Source: Peribacillus muralis
Lineage (GTDB): Bacteria > Bacillota > Bacilli > Bacillales > DSM-1321
Length of the DNA: 64,000 nt
Direction of reading: 5' to 3'
Assembly: GCF_001439925.1 (NCBI RefSeq)
Contig: NZ_LMBV01000003.1
Location: forward strand, 82,815 to 146,814
Shown here: piece by piece, positions 23,991 through 33,687 of the stretch
Layout of the letters: every line of letters starts with the position of its first letter
How positions within the stretch are numbered: the stretch's first letter is position 1
Translations under genes and position numbers: made by a program
Notes under the pieces: model-generated
What the model was told of the DNA's origin: nothing
What the model saw: only the letters and a program-made list of their open reading frames with translations
Database searches by the model: none

Positions 23991-24968
23991 TTATATCTCC
24001 TTCAACACCAGTTTCGTTTTCAGTATCACCTGCTCCCCTGCGCCTAGTTCTCTCAATCCCGTAAATTCGTCTGACATATTAAGATTGGGTGCATTCGTTA
24101 CCCAAGTATAAGGTTCAGGACAAACAAACCCATCTTAATTGAACAACACCCAAAATTTATAATGTTGGTCAGCATGATAAATGACCTGCACACCTGCCTG
24201 TTGATCCGTAAGTACGCATTCGTTTTTCAGATCGCTTTCCTCATCATAGCCGAATATATCATCAAACAACCGTCCCTCCAGGGAAAAACCGTTTTGGATT
24301 TCTTTTTTATTGGACGAATCCCGGATTTCACCTGTAGGCAAAGAACGTTCATTCAATTCCCAATGTTTGTTGACAGGAAGTGAAATGAGGCAATTCTCGA
24401 TTTTACTATCCGATCCAAAAGGAAAATTGAACACCGTATGATAACCAGCTCCCCACGGAAAGGGCTCAAGGCCGTTATTGAGGATTTCCAATTGCATGTT
24501 CATCGTATCTGCGACTAAAGTTAAAGTCAAATTGACTATGATATCTTGCGGAAAGCTCTTTCTGAGAGATGGAAAATCACGGCTTGAAAATTCAGTCTTG
24601 ATGACGATTTCATTTCCAATCAACTTCCTTTCGATGACCTTCCATGGCAAGGCATGCAAAAAACCATGGATGTGATTGGACTTTTCTTTTTCATTGATTG
24701 GAAACTTATAAGTCGTGTGCTTATAAGTAAATTGTCCATCTTCAATTCGATTCGGTGGAAACAAAATGGGCATCCCATATAGTATCGGGAGTTCTCGATA
24801 GTGTGCCGAACGTTTTGGGGTTCGCAGCACTTCTATATCTCTATGCTTAAACTTCAACGAAAGAAGGTTGCTTCCTAATGCTGGTACAAGTATCGCTTCC
24901 ATATGTTCATTGCCGAATTTAATGGCCTGTTCCTCCATGAAAGTTATATCTTCTATATAACCTGCCAC
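23991..24968 (-). pseudogene. Aldose 1-epimerase (GalM-like) interrupted by an in-frame stop codon
   Basis: The gene starts at a GTG (24968) with GGAGGAG five bases upstream and reads as an aldose 1-epimerase superfamily protein: VPALGSNLLSLKF, ILYGMPILFPPNRIEDGQF, NHIHGFLHALPWKV and WGAGYHTVFNFPF with the catalytic His. At 24135-24137 a TAA interrupts it after YKFWVLFN. Directly after the stop, in the same frame, 47 more codons continue the family: DGFVCPEPYTWVTNAPNL and a normal C-terminus ending at 23991. The lost segment contains the family's catalytic glutamate (PEP), so the truncated 277-residue product should be inactive. A single base change from CAA, AAA or GAA would explain it. Confidence 0.85.
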
Positions 24969-25134
24969 ATACTCTCCTCCTTTGGCGTTCCCGTATTTCC
25001 ATCCTACTTCCAATGCCCTTTTTTTGCAACAAATGGAATGTAAGTCCAGTATGGGGTGCATTCCATCAGTCAACTACACTCTCTATTAGTGCTATCCACT
25101 TCAACCATGTTCGATTACAGTTCTATACACACAC

Positions 25135-25167
25135 AAAAAAAGGATGCCTTCTCGGCACCCTTTTTTT
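25135..25167 (-). terminator. Terminator of the yxcD-like gene
   Basis: A7-GG-TGCC pairs with GGCA-CC-T7 with one mismatch; overlaps the stop codon of the gene. Confidence 0.75.
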
Positions 25168-25465
25168 ATCGATTACTTTCACTTACCATAGCCACTATGC
25201 CTTCTTCATCATCCAGCACAAGCTCAATTCCAGAATAAGGATCTTTATTCATATATTCATCAAGCCATAAGCGAAGTGCTTCTATCAAATTGATGGTGAT
25301 TAACACTTGTTTTCGTCCATCAACAAACGTTTCCGCCGAAAAACCATAATCATCATCATACATCAATTCCACTTCTACTTCATTGGGTTGTACCTGCTTC
25401 TTTCGAGCAACGTAAACACAAACGGCATTGATGATATCTTGTTCGGAGATTTTTAGCCTCTCCAT
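25166..25465 (-). CDS. DUF2653 family protein (YxcD-like)
   Basis: An acidic cytosolic protein of 99 residues. ISEQDIINAVCVYVARKK and VEVELMYDDDYGFSAETFVDGRKQVLITINLIEALRLWL are characteristic of the YxcD/DUF2653 family of Bacilli. It overlaps the end of the upstream secreted-protein gene by 13 bp, indicating co-transcription. Function unknown. Confidence 0.8.
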   Translation of the reverse strand: MERLKISEQDIINAVCVYVARKKQVQPNEVEVELMYDDDYGFSAETFVDGRKQVLITINLIEALRLWLDEYMNKDPYSGIELVLDDEEGIVAMVSESNR

Positions 25466-25896
25466 GGATTTGTATCCTCTTTCTTCTTCTTATCTTTGAA
25501 ATAAGTGAATATTTTACGAATGACAACCACTAATGCAATGATTGCTAACACGTTAATCATGAGGCCAAGAATCGAACCAAGAGCTCCCATATTGGCGAAT
25601 AGGCTACCAAACAGCAAGCCCGCCAAACCTCCTAGCATAAGGCCCTTCATTAAACCGCCTTTAGCAAATGAGCTTCCCGTTTTCGTATTCGTTTTTGCTT
25701 TATTAGTAGTATCCGATTTATTCGTTTGTTTGTTTTGGAAATTAGAATTATTGTTGTTGTTGCTATTGAAGCTTCTTTTTCCGGATTTGTAGCCCCGTGC
25801 ATCAACTGACTCCGAGTGGTCCTGGAATACGTAGGTACCAACTGGAGAGAATGCCAATGTAATCGTAAGTAATGCAGCCATTAATTTTTTCATCAT
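25453..25896 (-). CDS. Small secreted/membrane protein with Asn-rich linker and C-terminal glycine-rich membrane domain
   Basis: A 147-residue protein with a signal peptide (MMKKLMAALLTITLAFSPVGTYVF), a low-complexity Asn/Lys/Thr linker containing SFNSNNNNNSNF, then a Gly-rich hydrophobic segment KGLMLGGLAGLLFGSLFANMGALGSILGLMINVLAI and a second helix before a basic tail. Bacillus genomes carry this next to yxcD-type genes, some annotated as Tim44-like; the role is unknown. The start at 25896 has ACGGAGG upstream; the frame is open to 25974. Confidence 0.75.
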   Translation of the reverse strand: MMKKLMAALLTITLAFSPVGTYVFQDHSESVDARGYKSGKRSFNSNNNNNSNFQNKQTNKSDTTNKAKTNTKTGSSFAKGGLMKGLMLGGLAGLLFGSLFANMGALGSILGLMINVLAIIALVVVIRKIFTYFKDKKKKEDTNPWRG

Positions 25897-26101
25897 GTTT
25901 TTTTGCCTCCGTTTACTAGTATGAAATAATGCTACCTTATTTGTCTTCCGGGATTTACTGAAAGTCCACATCACCTATCCTTGTTTTATCTTATAGTATT
26001 TACGTTCATTATCAAAATAAGTTTCATTTTTTTTTAATATTTTTTCAAAAAAAATGGCTGTTTTCGCATACTTTACTGCTATTCACCAAGTAATTCGGTG
26101 T

Positions 26102-26190
26102 GGTCGATTTCCACTCCGCTGCTCAGCTTTCCAGAGGGCGGGGCGTTGAGCCTCTGCTCCCGCAGGATTCTCGCAATCCGCTCCAAGCAA
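26102..26190. repeat. Degenerate copy of the Bacillus GC-rich intergenic repeat
   Basis: The block CGATTTCCACTCCGCTGCTCAGCTTTCC, GGGCGGGGCGTTGAGCCTC and TCCCGCAGGATTCTCGC is a reverse-oriented, shortened copy of the element at 8175-8265. No gene was found in the 366-bp gap 25897-26262. Confidence 0.7.
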
Positions 26191-26222
26191 CCTTAAATAA
26201 TTTCGTTTTTTGTAAAAAAAAT

Positions 26223-26250
26223 AAGCAGGAGAGCCTCTGCCCTCCTGCTT
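26223..26250 (-). terminator. Terminator of the NlpC/P60 gene
   Basis: A 9-bp perfect stem AAGCAGGAG / CTCCTGCTT followed on the minus strand by TTATTTTTTTT. Confidence 0.9.
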
Positions 26251-26262
26251 AGTAAAACATGA

Positions 26263-27606
26263 TTAGTTTACACGTACGACACGGCCGTTGAATTTCCCCG
26301 CCCAATATCCACTTGACATATTGGCGATTGCAACGCCTGTAGAACTTTGCGAACCGATGAATTTGCCGCCACCGACATAAATACCGACATGGCCATCCGT
26401 TTTATACGTATTGAAGAATACTAAATCCCCAGGTTGCATTTGGCTTTTAGATACTTGGGTTCCCGCACTTGTCAATGCTCCCGTACTTGCTGGAAGATTA
26501 ACGCCCGCTTGTTTATAAGCCCATGCAACGAATCCTGAACAATCGAATAATCCGTTAGCAATATCGGATGCCGTTCTTCCGCCACCGAATTTATAAGTCG
26601 AGTTACCGATATATTTATAGCCAGCTGTAATGGCAGAGCCTGTATTTGCGCTGCTTGGCTTGCTTACGCTCTCAGGTTTACTAGCTGCCGGTTTGTCAGC
26701 AGAACTGTGTTTAGATGAATTAGAAGCTGATTCAGCTTTAGGCGAACTTGATGACGCCGCTTCGCCTTTAGTTGACTCATCACTAGAAGGTTTTGAAGCA
26801 TTCACTTCTTGTGCAGCACGATCTAGATCTGCTTTCTCTGTCGCTTTACGATCTTCTTCTTTTTTCATATCATCACGAATCGAAGCAATTTGTGCTTCCA
26901 GTCCAGCATCTTTATTCTCTAAAGACTGTTTAAGAGCTTCTGCTTCCGATTCTTTCTTTTCATTCTTTGCCTTCATTGCGATCATTTCTGCTTTTTGATC
27001 TTTAATTTGGGATTGCATGCCTTTAAGGTCTAGTTCCATATCTTTCAGGTTTTGCAATTTTTTCTCTACAGAATCTTGTTTTTTCTCTAAGTCAGCTTTA
27101 TCCGCTTCTTGCTCGCTAAGGATTTGTTGGTCAGCTTCCACGATCGTGGCCACCGCTCCAACACGATTAACGAACTCACCAAAGCTTTTCGAACCTAAAA
27201 CGACTTCTAGGTAATCAACGTCCCCGCCGCTTTCTTGGAAGGAAATGGCGCGTTCTTTCAAGACTTCCTCGCGTTTAGCGATTCTTTCTTCCAACGCTTT
27301 AATTTCTTTATTTAAAGAATCTATCGCTTTTTCCGTATCTTTGACTTCTTGCTTAGTCTCTTGAATTTTTTCGTCATTTTTTTTCATGGTTGTTTCAATC
27401 TGGGCAATTTGCGAATTCATTTTTGATTGTTCTTTTTTCAATTGATTAATGACTTGCTCTGCCTCTGATATGTCTGATTGAATTCCTGTACGTTGCGATT
27501 GAATGTCCGAGATGGACTCCGCCTTCACTGAAGGTAACGCAAAAGCGCTTCCTAAACCGAGCATAATTGTCGTATTTAATATGATAAGTTTTTTCTTCAA
27601 GCTCAT
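26263..27606 (-). CDS. Secreted NlpC/P60 D,L-endopeptidase with N-terminal coiled coil (CwlO-like)
   Basis: A 447-residue cell-wall hydrolase. A signal peptide (to about ALPSVKA) is followed by a long coiled coil (about residues 30-275) containing the CwlO-type segment VDYLEVVLGSKSFGEFVNRV. A Ser/Ala/Pro-rich linker of about 50 residues leads to an NlpC/P60 domain. The catalytic Cys lies in LFDCSGFVAWAYKQAG, and the His in DGHVGIYVGGGKFIGS. CwlO-type enzymes cut D-Glu-mDAP bonds during elongation and are activated by FtsEX. The start at 27606 follows GCAGGGG closely; a TTG at 27600 is an alternative. The open frame up to 27669 lies upstream of the signal peptide. Confidence 0.85.
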   Translation of the reverse strand: MSLKKKLIILNTTIMLGLGSAFALPSVKAESISDIQSQRTGIQSDISEAEQVINQLKKEQSKMNSQIAQIETTMKKNDEKIQETKQEVKDTEKAIDSLNKEIKALEERIAKREEVLKERAISFQESGGDVDYLEVVLGSKSFGEFVNRVGAVATIVEADQQILSEQEADKADLEKKQDSVEKKLQNLKDMELDLKGMQSQIKDQKAEMIAMKAKNEKKESEAEALKQSLENKDAGLEAQIASIRDDMKKEEDRKATEKADLDRAAQEVNASKPSSDESTKGEAASSSSPKAESASNSSKHSSADKPAASKPESVSKPSSANTGSAITAGYKYIGNSTYKFGGGRTASDIANGLFDCSGFVAWAYKQAGVNLPASTGALTSAGTQVSKSQMQPGDLVFFNTYKTDGHVGIYVGGGKFIGSQSSTGVAIANMSSGYWAGKFNGRVVRVN

Positions 27607-28042
27607 TTCCCCTGCTTTCCTCCCCGTGCATTTCCATCGACCCACTTCTTTTTCTCTATGAAAAATCATCAGTCAAAATAAATATCTGGGAACTCTTCTC
27701 TATTTTTTTTACTCATTATGTAATCTTCTAAGGTTGTAACAATATGAAATATATTTCTGAAACTCTACTATGTTTCCACTTAATTCGTAGTATATCATCA
27801 CATTTTGTCAAATACGTAATAACAATATTACAATTACATTTCATTTTTAACATAATGCATGAAATTTCGACTTTTCCATGTGATAAAGCGTCCATTATTT
27901 TACATGAACTGCAATAGATTTAGATGCAAGACTATTTATCTACATTTTATAACCAAGGAACCAGAGACCATTGGCAGGCAGAAATTCACGATCATGAACG
28001 AGAGATGTTTGTTTGATTGCCTTAATCCAATGAATAGAAATC
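27607..28042. other. Leader and promoter region of the CwlO-like gene
   Basis: An AT-rich 436-bp region with no supported gene. On the minus strand an extended -10 element (TGATATACT, core at 27789-27794) would give a 5' leader of about 175 nt. I could not find a proper WalR dyad. A plus-strand frame at 27859-28137 overlaps the cysA end and terminator and is judged spurious. Confidence 0.4.
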
Positions 28043-28081
28043 AAAAAAGGCTTCGGAAGGTCATGCTTTCCGAAACCTTTT
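28043..28081 (-). terminator. Terminator of the sulfate transport operon
   Basis: On the minus strand AAAAGGTTTCGGAA pairs with TTCCGAAGCCTTTTTT (one mismatch), 21 bp after the cysA stop codon. Confidence 0.85.
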
Positions 28082-28101
28082 CATCGCTATTCGACTCTTG
28101 C

Positions 28102-29166
28102 TTAAATTCCAGCCATGTAGTCGACAAAGACTTTTAACTCTTTTGGTCTGACAAATACCCTTTCACCCTTCCTTAATTCAAGCTCCATATATTGCTCTTT
28201 GTTCAGTTCAATTTCAAGTGGTTCGTTCGTATCGTGACGGATCACTTCTATGCGGACGATGGCTCCCATCGTATGAATATGGTCAATGATGGATGCAATC
28301 GAATCCTTTCCTGAAGCTTTTCTTTCAATGATGAAGTTATGCGCTCTTACATACCCTGTACTCACGCCATCTTCACTGTCAGGTGCATTCATCTCCACGT
28401 TCCCTGTTACTAGTTTTCCTTGTTGGACGTTCCCCTTGAAAAGATTGACACTGCCAAGAAAATCATAAACAAATGGATTTATCGGGTGATCATATACTTC
28501 TTCCGGGGTTCCGACCTGTTCAATTTTCCCTTCATTCATGATGACCACCCTGTCGGCAACATCCATCGCTTCTTCTTGATCATGCGTCACGAACACACTC
28601 GTCACGTTAAATTCATCATGAAGCCTCCTTAACCAACGCCGGAGTTCCTTGCGAACCTTGGCATCCAGCGCTCCGAATGGTTCATCGAGCAAAAGAATGT
28701 TCGGCTCAACCGCAAGGGCCCTTGCCAAGGCTACACGCTGGCGTTGACCGCCGGATAATTGGGAGGGATACCGATCTTTGTATCCTTCCAACTTGACGAG
28801 CTGAAGCAATTCAGTCACTTTTTGTTCTATTTCTTTTTTACTCGGCCTTATTTTTCTCGGGCGGACCTTTAACCCGTAAGCAATATTATCAAAGATAGAC
28901 ATATTGCGAAAAAGGGCATAATGCTGGAAGACGAAGCCAACATTTCGATCCTTGACATGCTTATGTGTGTAATTCTCTTCATTAAATAAGATATTCCCGT
29001 TCTCTGCCTGCTCAAGTCCCGCAATGATACGCAGTAATGATGTTTTCCCAGATCCGGATGGGCCAAGAAGGGCAATCAATTCCCCGCTCTTAATTTCCAA
29101 ATTGATGTTTGTAAGAGCTTGATAAGATCCATAATATTTTGTGATGTTTTCAACGATGATACTCAT
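28102..29166 (-). CDS. cysA: Sulfate/thiosulfate ABC transporter ATP-binding protein CysA
   Basis: The ATPase of the sulfate importer, 354 residues. Walker A GPSGSGKT at 35-42, Q-loop FQHYALF, signature LSGGQRQR, Walker B ILLLDEPF and switch His in VTHDQEEAM are followed by a C-terminal TOBE-type regulatory domain. It is the last gene of sbp-cysT-cysW-cysA; 11 bp separates it from cysW. The order and the two dedicated permeases argue for sulfate rather than molybdate. Confidence 0.92.
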   Translation of the reverse strand: MSIIVENITKYYGSYQALTNINLEIKSGELIALLGPSGSGKTSLLRIIAGLEQAENGNILFNEENYTHKHVKDRNVGFVFQHYALFRNMSIFDNIAYGLKVRPRKIRPSKKEIEQKVTELLQLVKLEGYKDRYPSQLSGGQRQRVALARALAVEPNILLLDEPFGALDAKVRKELRRWLRRLHDEFNVTSVFVTHDQEEAMDVADRVVIMNEGKIEQVGTPEEVYDHPINPFVYDFLGSVNLFKGNVQQGKLVTGNVEMNAPDSEDGVSTGYVRAHNFIIERKASGKDSIASIIDHIHTMGAIVRIEVIRHDTNEPLEIELNKEQYMELELRKGERVFVRPKELKVFVDYMAGI

Positions 29167-29177
29167 TTCTTCCCCTC

Positions 29178-30062
29178 CTAGCTGGCTTTTGTCGATTTAA
29201 AGCCCGTTTTCCATTCTATGAAGCTTTTGATGATCAAGGTGATGATGGCAAATATGGACATCAAGGATGCAACGGCAAAGGCGGCCGAAAATTGATATTC
29301 ATTGTATAAGATTTCAATATGAAGCGGCATCGTGTTTGTCATCCCCCTTATATGGCCGGATACGACCGATACCGCCCCAAATTCACCTATCGTCCTTGCG
29401 TTGCAAAGGATGACACCGTATAAAAGACCCCATTTAATATTAGGCAGCGTGACATACCAAAATGTCTTGAACCCTCCTGCACCAAGTGTCAGTGATGCCT
29501 CTTCTTCGGACGTGCCCTGACTTTGCATGAGCGGGATCAATTCACGGGCAATGAATGGGAAAGTGATGAAAATGGAGGCGATGACAATCCCAGGTATCGA
29601 GAAGATCACTTTCAAGCCGAGCGATTGCAGCACCGTACCAAGTGCCCCATGTAAGCCGAACAAAAGGACAAAAATCAAACCGGCGATGACAGGTGAAACC
29701 GAAAAAGGTAAATCAATCAGCGTTATTAGAAAGTTTTTCCCCTTAAAATCATATTTTGTTATCGTCCACGCAGCCACTACCCCGAATACAGCATTCAGTG
29801 GCACAGTGATGAGGACGACGATCAATGTTAATTTGATTGCCGCCAATGAATCCGGATGGGCAATAGCCGCCAAATAAGCATCTGCCCCTTTTTCAAACGC
29901 CTTTACAAAAATGGCGATTAACGGGACGACTAAAAATAACGTCAAAAATAGCAAAACAATGGAAATAAGGATCCACTGTATCGATTTAGGCTCTTTTGTT
30001 GCGTTTTTCGTCATGATGACTGGTCCATTCGTTTTTGCAACAACTGAATGCTCATGTTCCAA
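29178..30062 (-). CDS. cysW: Sulfate ABC transporter permease CysW
   Basis: A six-helix permease of 294 residues. The first helix is [35 protein letters not shown] [14 protein letters not shown] and the ATPase-docking [24 protein letters not shown] are clear, with [16 protein letters not shown] typical of CysW. A TTG at 30062 is taken as the start because AGGAGG lies seven bases upstream; the frame is open to 30107 but would overlap the end of cysT. It pairs with CysT to form the membrane channel. Confidence 0.9.
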   Translation of the reverse strand: MEHEHSVVAKTNGPVIMTKNATKEPKSIQWILISIVLLFLTLFLVVPLIAIFVKAFEKGADAYLAAIAHPDSLAAIKLTLIVVLITVPLNAVFGVVAAWTITKYDFKGKNFLITLIDLPFSVSPVIAGLIFVLLFGLHGALGTVLQSLGLKVIFSIPGIVIASIFITFPFIARELIPLMQSQGTSEEEASLTLGAGGFKTFWYVTLPNIKWGLLYGVILCNARTIGEFGAVSVVSGHIRGMTNTMPLHIEILYNEYQFSAAFAVASLMSIFAIITLIIKSFIEWKTGFKSTKAS

Positions 30063-30073
30063 TATGTCCCCTC

Positions 30074-30913
30074 CTACTTCCCTGAATATCTTTTGCCGGT
30101 CCACCATTGCAGGACATTTATGGTGAACAGAATCAGAAATGTAATGACAAGCATGACTGCCGCTACAGCCGTGGCACCTTCATAATCATACTGTTCGAGC
30201 TTTGTCATGATGATCAGCGGCGAAATCTCCGTTTTAAATGGCATATTTCCGGCAATGAAGACGACCGATCCATACTCTCCAAGTGCCCTCGCAAAAGAAA
30301 GCGCAAAGCCAGTCAAAATCGCTGGAATCAATTCGGGAAAGATTATTTTTATGAATGTTTGCATACGATTCGCCCCAAGGGAAGCCGAGGCTTCTTCCAT
30401 CCCTTTTTCGATATTCTCAAGCACCGGTTGAACCATCCGGACAACGAATGGAAGACCGATGAATATAAGGGCGATGATGATTCCTGCAGGGGTGAACGCG
30501 ATTTTAAAGCTGAAAAATTGACCGATCCAGCCATTCGGTGAGTACAAAGTCGTCAATGTTATCCCGGCGACAGCAGTCGGAAGGGCAAAAGGCAAATCAA
30601 CCAATCCATCGATGATCCGTTTACCCGGAAACTCATAGCGAGTAAGCACCCAGGCAATTAAAACACCAAAAACCGCGTTCACGAAGGCCGCAGTTAACGC
30701 TGTCATAAAACTCAATTTATACGAGGCGACTACCCTAGGTTCTGTTATGGTCACCCAGAACTCCTGAAATCCCATTGAAAACGTATTTAGAAAAACCATC
30801 GATAACGGGATCAAAACGATGATGGTAAGATACAGCAACGTAAAACCCATCGTCAACCCAAAACCGGGTATGGTCCTTTTATTCTTCCGTTTGGCCTCTG
30901 TCATTATTGTCAT
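30074..30913 (-). CDS. cysT: Sulfate ABC transporter permease CysT
   Basis: A six-helix permease of 279 residues with PGFGLTMGFTLLYLTIIVLIPLSMVFL at the start, the VDLPFALPTAVAGITLTTLY segment, ATPase-docking MEEASASLGANRMQTFIKIIFPEL and RALGEYGSVVFIAGN, all characteristic of CysT/CysU. The ATG at 30913 with GGGG seven bases upstream is chosen; the frame reaches 31069 but would overlap sbp. It lies 67 bp after sbp. Confidence 0.9.
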   Translation of the reverse strand: MTIMTEAKRKNKRTIPGFGLTMGFTLLYLTIIVLIPLSMVFLNTFSMGFQEFWVTITEPRVVASYKLSFMTALTAAFVNAVFGVLIAWVLTRYEFPGKRIIDGLVDLPFALPTAVAGITLTTLYSPNGWIGQFFSFKIAFTPAGIIIALIFIGLPFVVRMVQPVLENIEKGMEEASASLGANRMQTFIKIIFPELIPAILTGFALSFARALGEYGSVVFIAGNMPFKTEISPLIIMTKLEQYDYEGATAVAAVMLVITFLILFTINVLQWWTGKRYSGK

Positions 30914-30980
30914 CGTTTCGCCCCAGCTCTTTCTTATGGATTTTAAGGGAGAAGATATGAAGACATCTTCTCCCTCATGC

Positions 30981-32012
30981 TTATTTCGGTTGATAAATTT
31001 CGTCGAACGTACCGCCATCATTGAAATGTGTTTCTTGTGCTTTTTTCCACCCGCCAAACTTGCCATCAACCGTCACCATATCGATATCCGCAAATTGATC
31101 TTGATATTTGGCGAGAACCTTCTCATCCCTAGGACGATAGAAGTTTTTCGCGGCAATTTCCTGACCTGCATCTGTATATAGGTATTTCAAATAGGCTTCA
31201 GCCACTTTTTTGGTTCCCTTTTTCTTGGCCACGTCATCGACAACAGCTACTGGAGGCTCAGCCAGAATACTGATCGAAGGATTGACGATTTCATATTTAT
31301 CATCACCGAACTCCTTAAGTGTTAAATAAGCTTCATTCTCCCAAGCAATCAGGACGTCACCAATTCCACGTTCCACAAAAGTGGTCGTTGCACCGCGTGC
31401 TCCCGAATCCAAAACCTCAACATTCTGATAAAGTTCCTTCATGAAATCCTTTATCTTTGCTTCGTCATTATCGTATTTCTTCTGGGCAAAAGCCCACGCA
31501 GCCAAGTAATTCCACCTTGCTCCTCCGCTAGTCTTTGGATTTGGTGTAATCACCGAAACATCCTTCTTAACTAAATCATCCCAATCCTTAATTCCTTTTG
31601 GGTTATCTTTCTTCACCAAAAACACAATCGTTGATGTATATGGGGTCGAGTTTTCCGGTAAGCGTTTTTGCCAATCCGCCGCTAATAGGTTGCTAGCTTC
31701 ATGAATCGCATCAATATCATAAGCTAGCGCCAATGTAACGATATCCGCTTCAAGCCCATCAATGACCGCCCTGCCTTGTTTACCGGAACCTCCGTGGGAT
31801 TGTTGAATCGTTACATCCTGGCCGGACTCTTCTTTCCAATGCTTCGCAAACGCTTCATTGAATTCCTGATACAATTCCCGTGTCGGATCATATGACACAT
31901 TCAATAGCTCAACCGATTTTGATTTCGCGTCTTCCTCCGTTTTTTCAGAATTGCATCCCGCAAGTAAACCGAAGGCTAAAATTACACTTGACCAAACCAT
32001 CAACTTTTTCAT
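30981..32012 (-). CDS. sbp: Sulfate-binding lipoprotein (Sbp/CysP)
   Basis: A 343-residue extracytoplasmic lipoprotein; signal ends in lipobox LLAGC. The family pattern is clear: [70 protein letters not shown] and [10 protein letters not shown], which include the sulfate-coordinating loops. It captures sulfate for CysT/CysW/CysA downstream. The leader upstream contains a strong hairpin (32048-32096). Confidence 0.93.
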   Translation of the reverse strand: MKKLMVWSSVILAFGLLAGCNSEKTEEDAKSKSVELLNVSYDPTRELYQEFNEAFAKHWKEESGQDVTIQQSHGGSGKQGRAVIDGLEADIVTLALAYDIDAIHEASNLLAADWQKRLPENSTPYTSTIVFLVKKDNPKGIKDWDDLVKKDVSVITPNPKTSGGARWNYLAAWAFAQKKYDNDEAKIKDFMKELYQNVEVLDSGARGATTTFVERGIGDVLIAWENEAYLTLKEFGDDKYEIVNPSISILAEPPVAVVDDVAKKKGTKKVAEAYLKYLYTDAGQEIAAKNFYRPRDEKVLAKYQDQFADIDMVTVDGKFGGWKKAQETHFNDGGTFDEIYQPK

Positions 32013-32047
32013 GGATTTCCCCCTATTTTTCGCCTTCTACGACTAAA

Positions 32048-32096
32048 AAGGCATACCATCTCCTCAATTATTCTATTCAAGGAGATAGTATGCCTT
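32048..32096 (-). terminator. Terminator-like hairpin in the sbp leader
   Basis: AAGGCATAC and ATCTCCT pair with AGGAGAT and GTATGCCTT (16 bp in two helices separated by a single mismatch); on the minus strand T-rich TTTTTAG follows. It lies 35 bp before the sbp start, where it could act as an attenuator. A consensus -35 TTGACA (32162-32167, minus) lies upstream with only a poor -10. Confidence 0.65.
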
Positions 32097-32204
32097 CAGT
32101 TCTCTGATCAGCAAATATTCTGAATTTACTTATAACTACCATAAAACAAAGTATACCCAGTTGTCAACTCTGTTTTTATGCAAGTATATAGAATTACTAT
32201 TGAA

Positions 32205-32335
32205 CAGGGGTTGAAACGGAAGGTACGGCACTCCTGCGGGAAATGCAGGTAAGCGGAGATTCCACAGGCGCAAGCGCCGAGGATTCACACCGCCTCTCGA
32301 TAAGGGAGCACTGCAGTGAAATGGAACGGTCGAAG
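32205..32335. repeat. Third copy of the Bacillus GC-rich intergenic repeat
   Basis: GGCACTCCTGCGGGAAATGC, then ATTCCACAGGCGCAAGCGCCGAGGA and GCACTGCAGTGAAATGGAACGG match the element at 8175-8285 in the same orientation. The region 32013-32686 has no supported gene; frames across it are repeat by-products. Confidence 0.75.
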
Positions 32336-32359
32336 GTAAAGGTACTCGTGAGTTTTGGC

Positions 32360-32545
32360 TTGCATTGAATTTGAGGTGGTTTCTCAAAAAAATGGCGCTT
32401 TTCATCCGCAATTGGGGCCGTTTCTCGTCAATTTCTTGCGTTACTCGCGAATTCGGCCCCGGTTCTTCGTATAATCACTGTTTTCTTTTACCATTTCAGA
32501 GCGTTACTCGCGAGTTAATCCTTTGCATCGAATTTAAGGCGGTTT
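32360..32545 (+). repeat. Direct repeat, copy 1 (about 186 bp)
   Basis: Nearly the same sequence recurs at 33462-33647. Shared blocks include GAGGTGGTTTCTCAAAAAAA, CCGCAATTGGGGCCGTTTCT, TTCGGCCCCGGTTCTTCGTA and CAGAGCGTTACTCGCGAGTT. It contains the palindromes TCGCGA and TCGCGAGT-type motifs but no gene. Confidence 0.85.
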
Positions 32546-32686
32546 CAGTGCAGTGGAACGCAACGGTCGAAGTACAGATTCACCAAGCTGTAGACAATTG
32601 GAATGCTAACTTTAGTTTTCACACTGAGTTGAATGAAACGAACTAAGTACCTCCAAAATTTGAGGGGGGCAATCTGGATGCCACCT

Positions 32687-33328
32687 TCAATTTTGGTACA
32701 GCTTTTTGTTCAAGATATATTGATAACACCGATCAGGCAATAAATATCTCGGTTCCCCACCCATCGCGAATTCATCTCTTATATATGTGGAACTGATCTC
32801 CATGGAAAGACCTTTATCGATAAGGTGAAACGTATTGCCATCATCATAATTCCTAAGCAAAGGACTCTTGGAAATGATCTTCAGCATATCTATCCCATCA
32901 CGTGCCATCACGATGAATTTATGATTGGCAATCAATTTTTCCCTGAATTTCCAGCGTAAGTGCACAGGCTGTTCCTGATTATCCATATCACCCAGCAAAT
33001 CGGCACCCATTATAAAATACACTTCGTCCCCGGGGTACCGAGATTTAAAGAATTCCATCGTATACCATGTATATTGCTTACCCGTACCGGCCCGTTCGTT
33101 GATTTCATAGTCACTAACTTCAAATAATGGATTATCCTCTATTGCCATGCCAAGCATTTCCCAACGATTCTCATTGCTCGTTTTCATCTGTTTATCGATG
33201 CGACCATTTGCGCAAGGCAAAAAAATCACCTTATCTAGCTTTGCACGATGAGCAATCGTGGATGCTGTCCATAAATGAACATTCGTGACTGGATCAAAGG
33301 AAGAACCATAAATTCCAATTTTACCCAT
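32687..33328 (-). CDS. NadD-like nucleotidyltransferase with altered active-site motif
   Basis: A protein of 213 residues in the nicotinate-nucleotide adenylyltransferase family: KIGIYGSSFDPVTNVHLW at the N-terminus, FIMGADLLGDM, and ISSTYIRDEFAMG near the C-terminus. The normal (H/T)xGH motif is here TNVH, so glycine is replaced by valine next to the catalytic histidine, and the usual GG before SFDP is GS. It therefore may be a divergent paralogue with another substrate, not the housekeeping NadD, which in Bacilli sits in the yqeH-aroE cluster. The start at 33328 has AGGAGGG nine bases upstream. The gene stands alone between two copies of a 186-bp direct repeat. Confidence 0.75.
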   Translation of the reverse strand: MGKIGIYGSSFDPVTNVHLWTASTIAHRAKLDKVIFLPCANGRIDKQMKTSNENRWEMLGMAIEDNPLFEVSDYEINERAGTGKQYTWYTMEFFKSRYPGDEVYFIMGADLLGDMDNQEQPVHLRWKFREKLIANHKFIVMARDGIDMLKIISKSPLLRNYDDGNTFHLIDKGLSMEISSTYIRDEFAMGGEPRYLLPDRCYQYILNKKLYQN

Positions 33329-33461
33329 ACAAACATCCCTCCTCATCAGCCCTTTTTTCAACCTGCCTGGCAGGTATCATCAAAATGGTACTCATTCGAT
33401 TTCGTTAGCTCTGTTTCGATATGACCGATTACCGATGACCGCTGAGCACCCCCAACCAACA

Positions 33462-33647
33462 TTGCATCAAGTTTGAGGTGGTTTCTCAAAAAAATTGCGC
33501 TTTTCACCCGCAATTGGGGCCGTTTCTCGTCAATTTCTTGCCTTACTCGTAAATTCGGCCCCGGTTCTTCGTATAATTACTGCTTTCTTTCATCATTTCA
33601 GAGCGTTACTCGCGAGTTAAGGCTTTGCATCGAATTTAAGGAGGGTT
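33462..33647 (+). repeat. Direct repeat, copy 2 (about 186 bp)
   Basis: See the copy at 32360-32545; the two lie on either side of the nadD-like gene in the same orientation. No gene is seen in 33329-33687. Confidence 0.85.
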
Positions 33648-33687
33648 CTGATCAAGTGGCTGATTTATTTTCCCTTCCAGTTAAAGG

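Noticed and set aside
27740..27840. WalR dyad before the CwlO-like gene
   Set aside because: TGTAAT-like half sites exist but not at the 11-bp spacing required.
27859..28137. Plus-strand frame of 92 codons
   Set aside because: It crosses the cysA terminator and the antisense of the cysA end; no ribosome binding site.
32136..32646. Frames on both strands over the repeats before the nadD-like gene, and a similar one at 33473-33754
   Set aside because: They follow the direct repeat copies and contain no recognisable protein; similar peptides arise only because the DNA is repeated.
32687..33328. Housekeeping NadD
   Set aside because: The TNVH motif, the solitary place and the flanking repeats do not fit the usual yqeH-aroE-nadD context; kept as NadD-like only.
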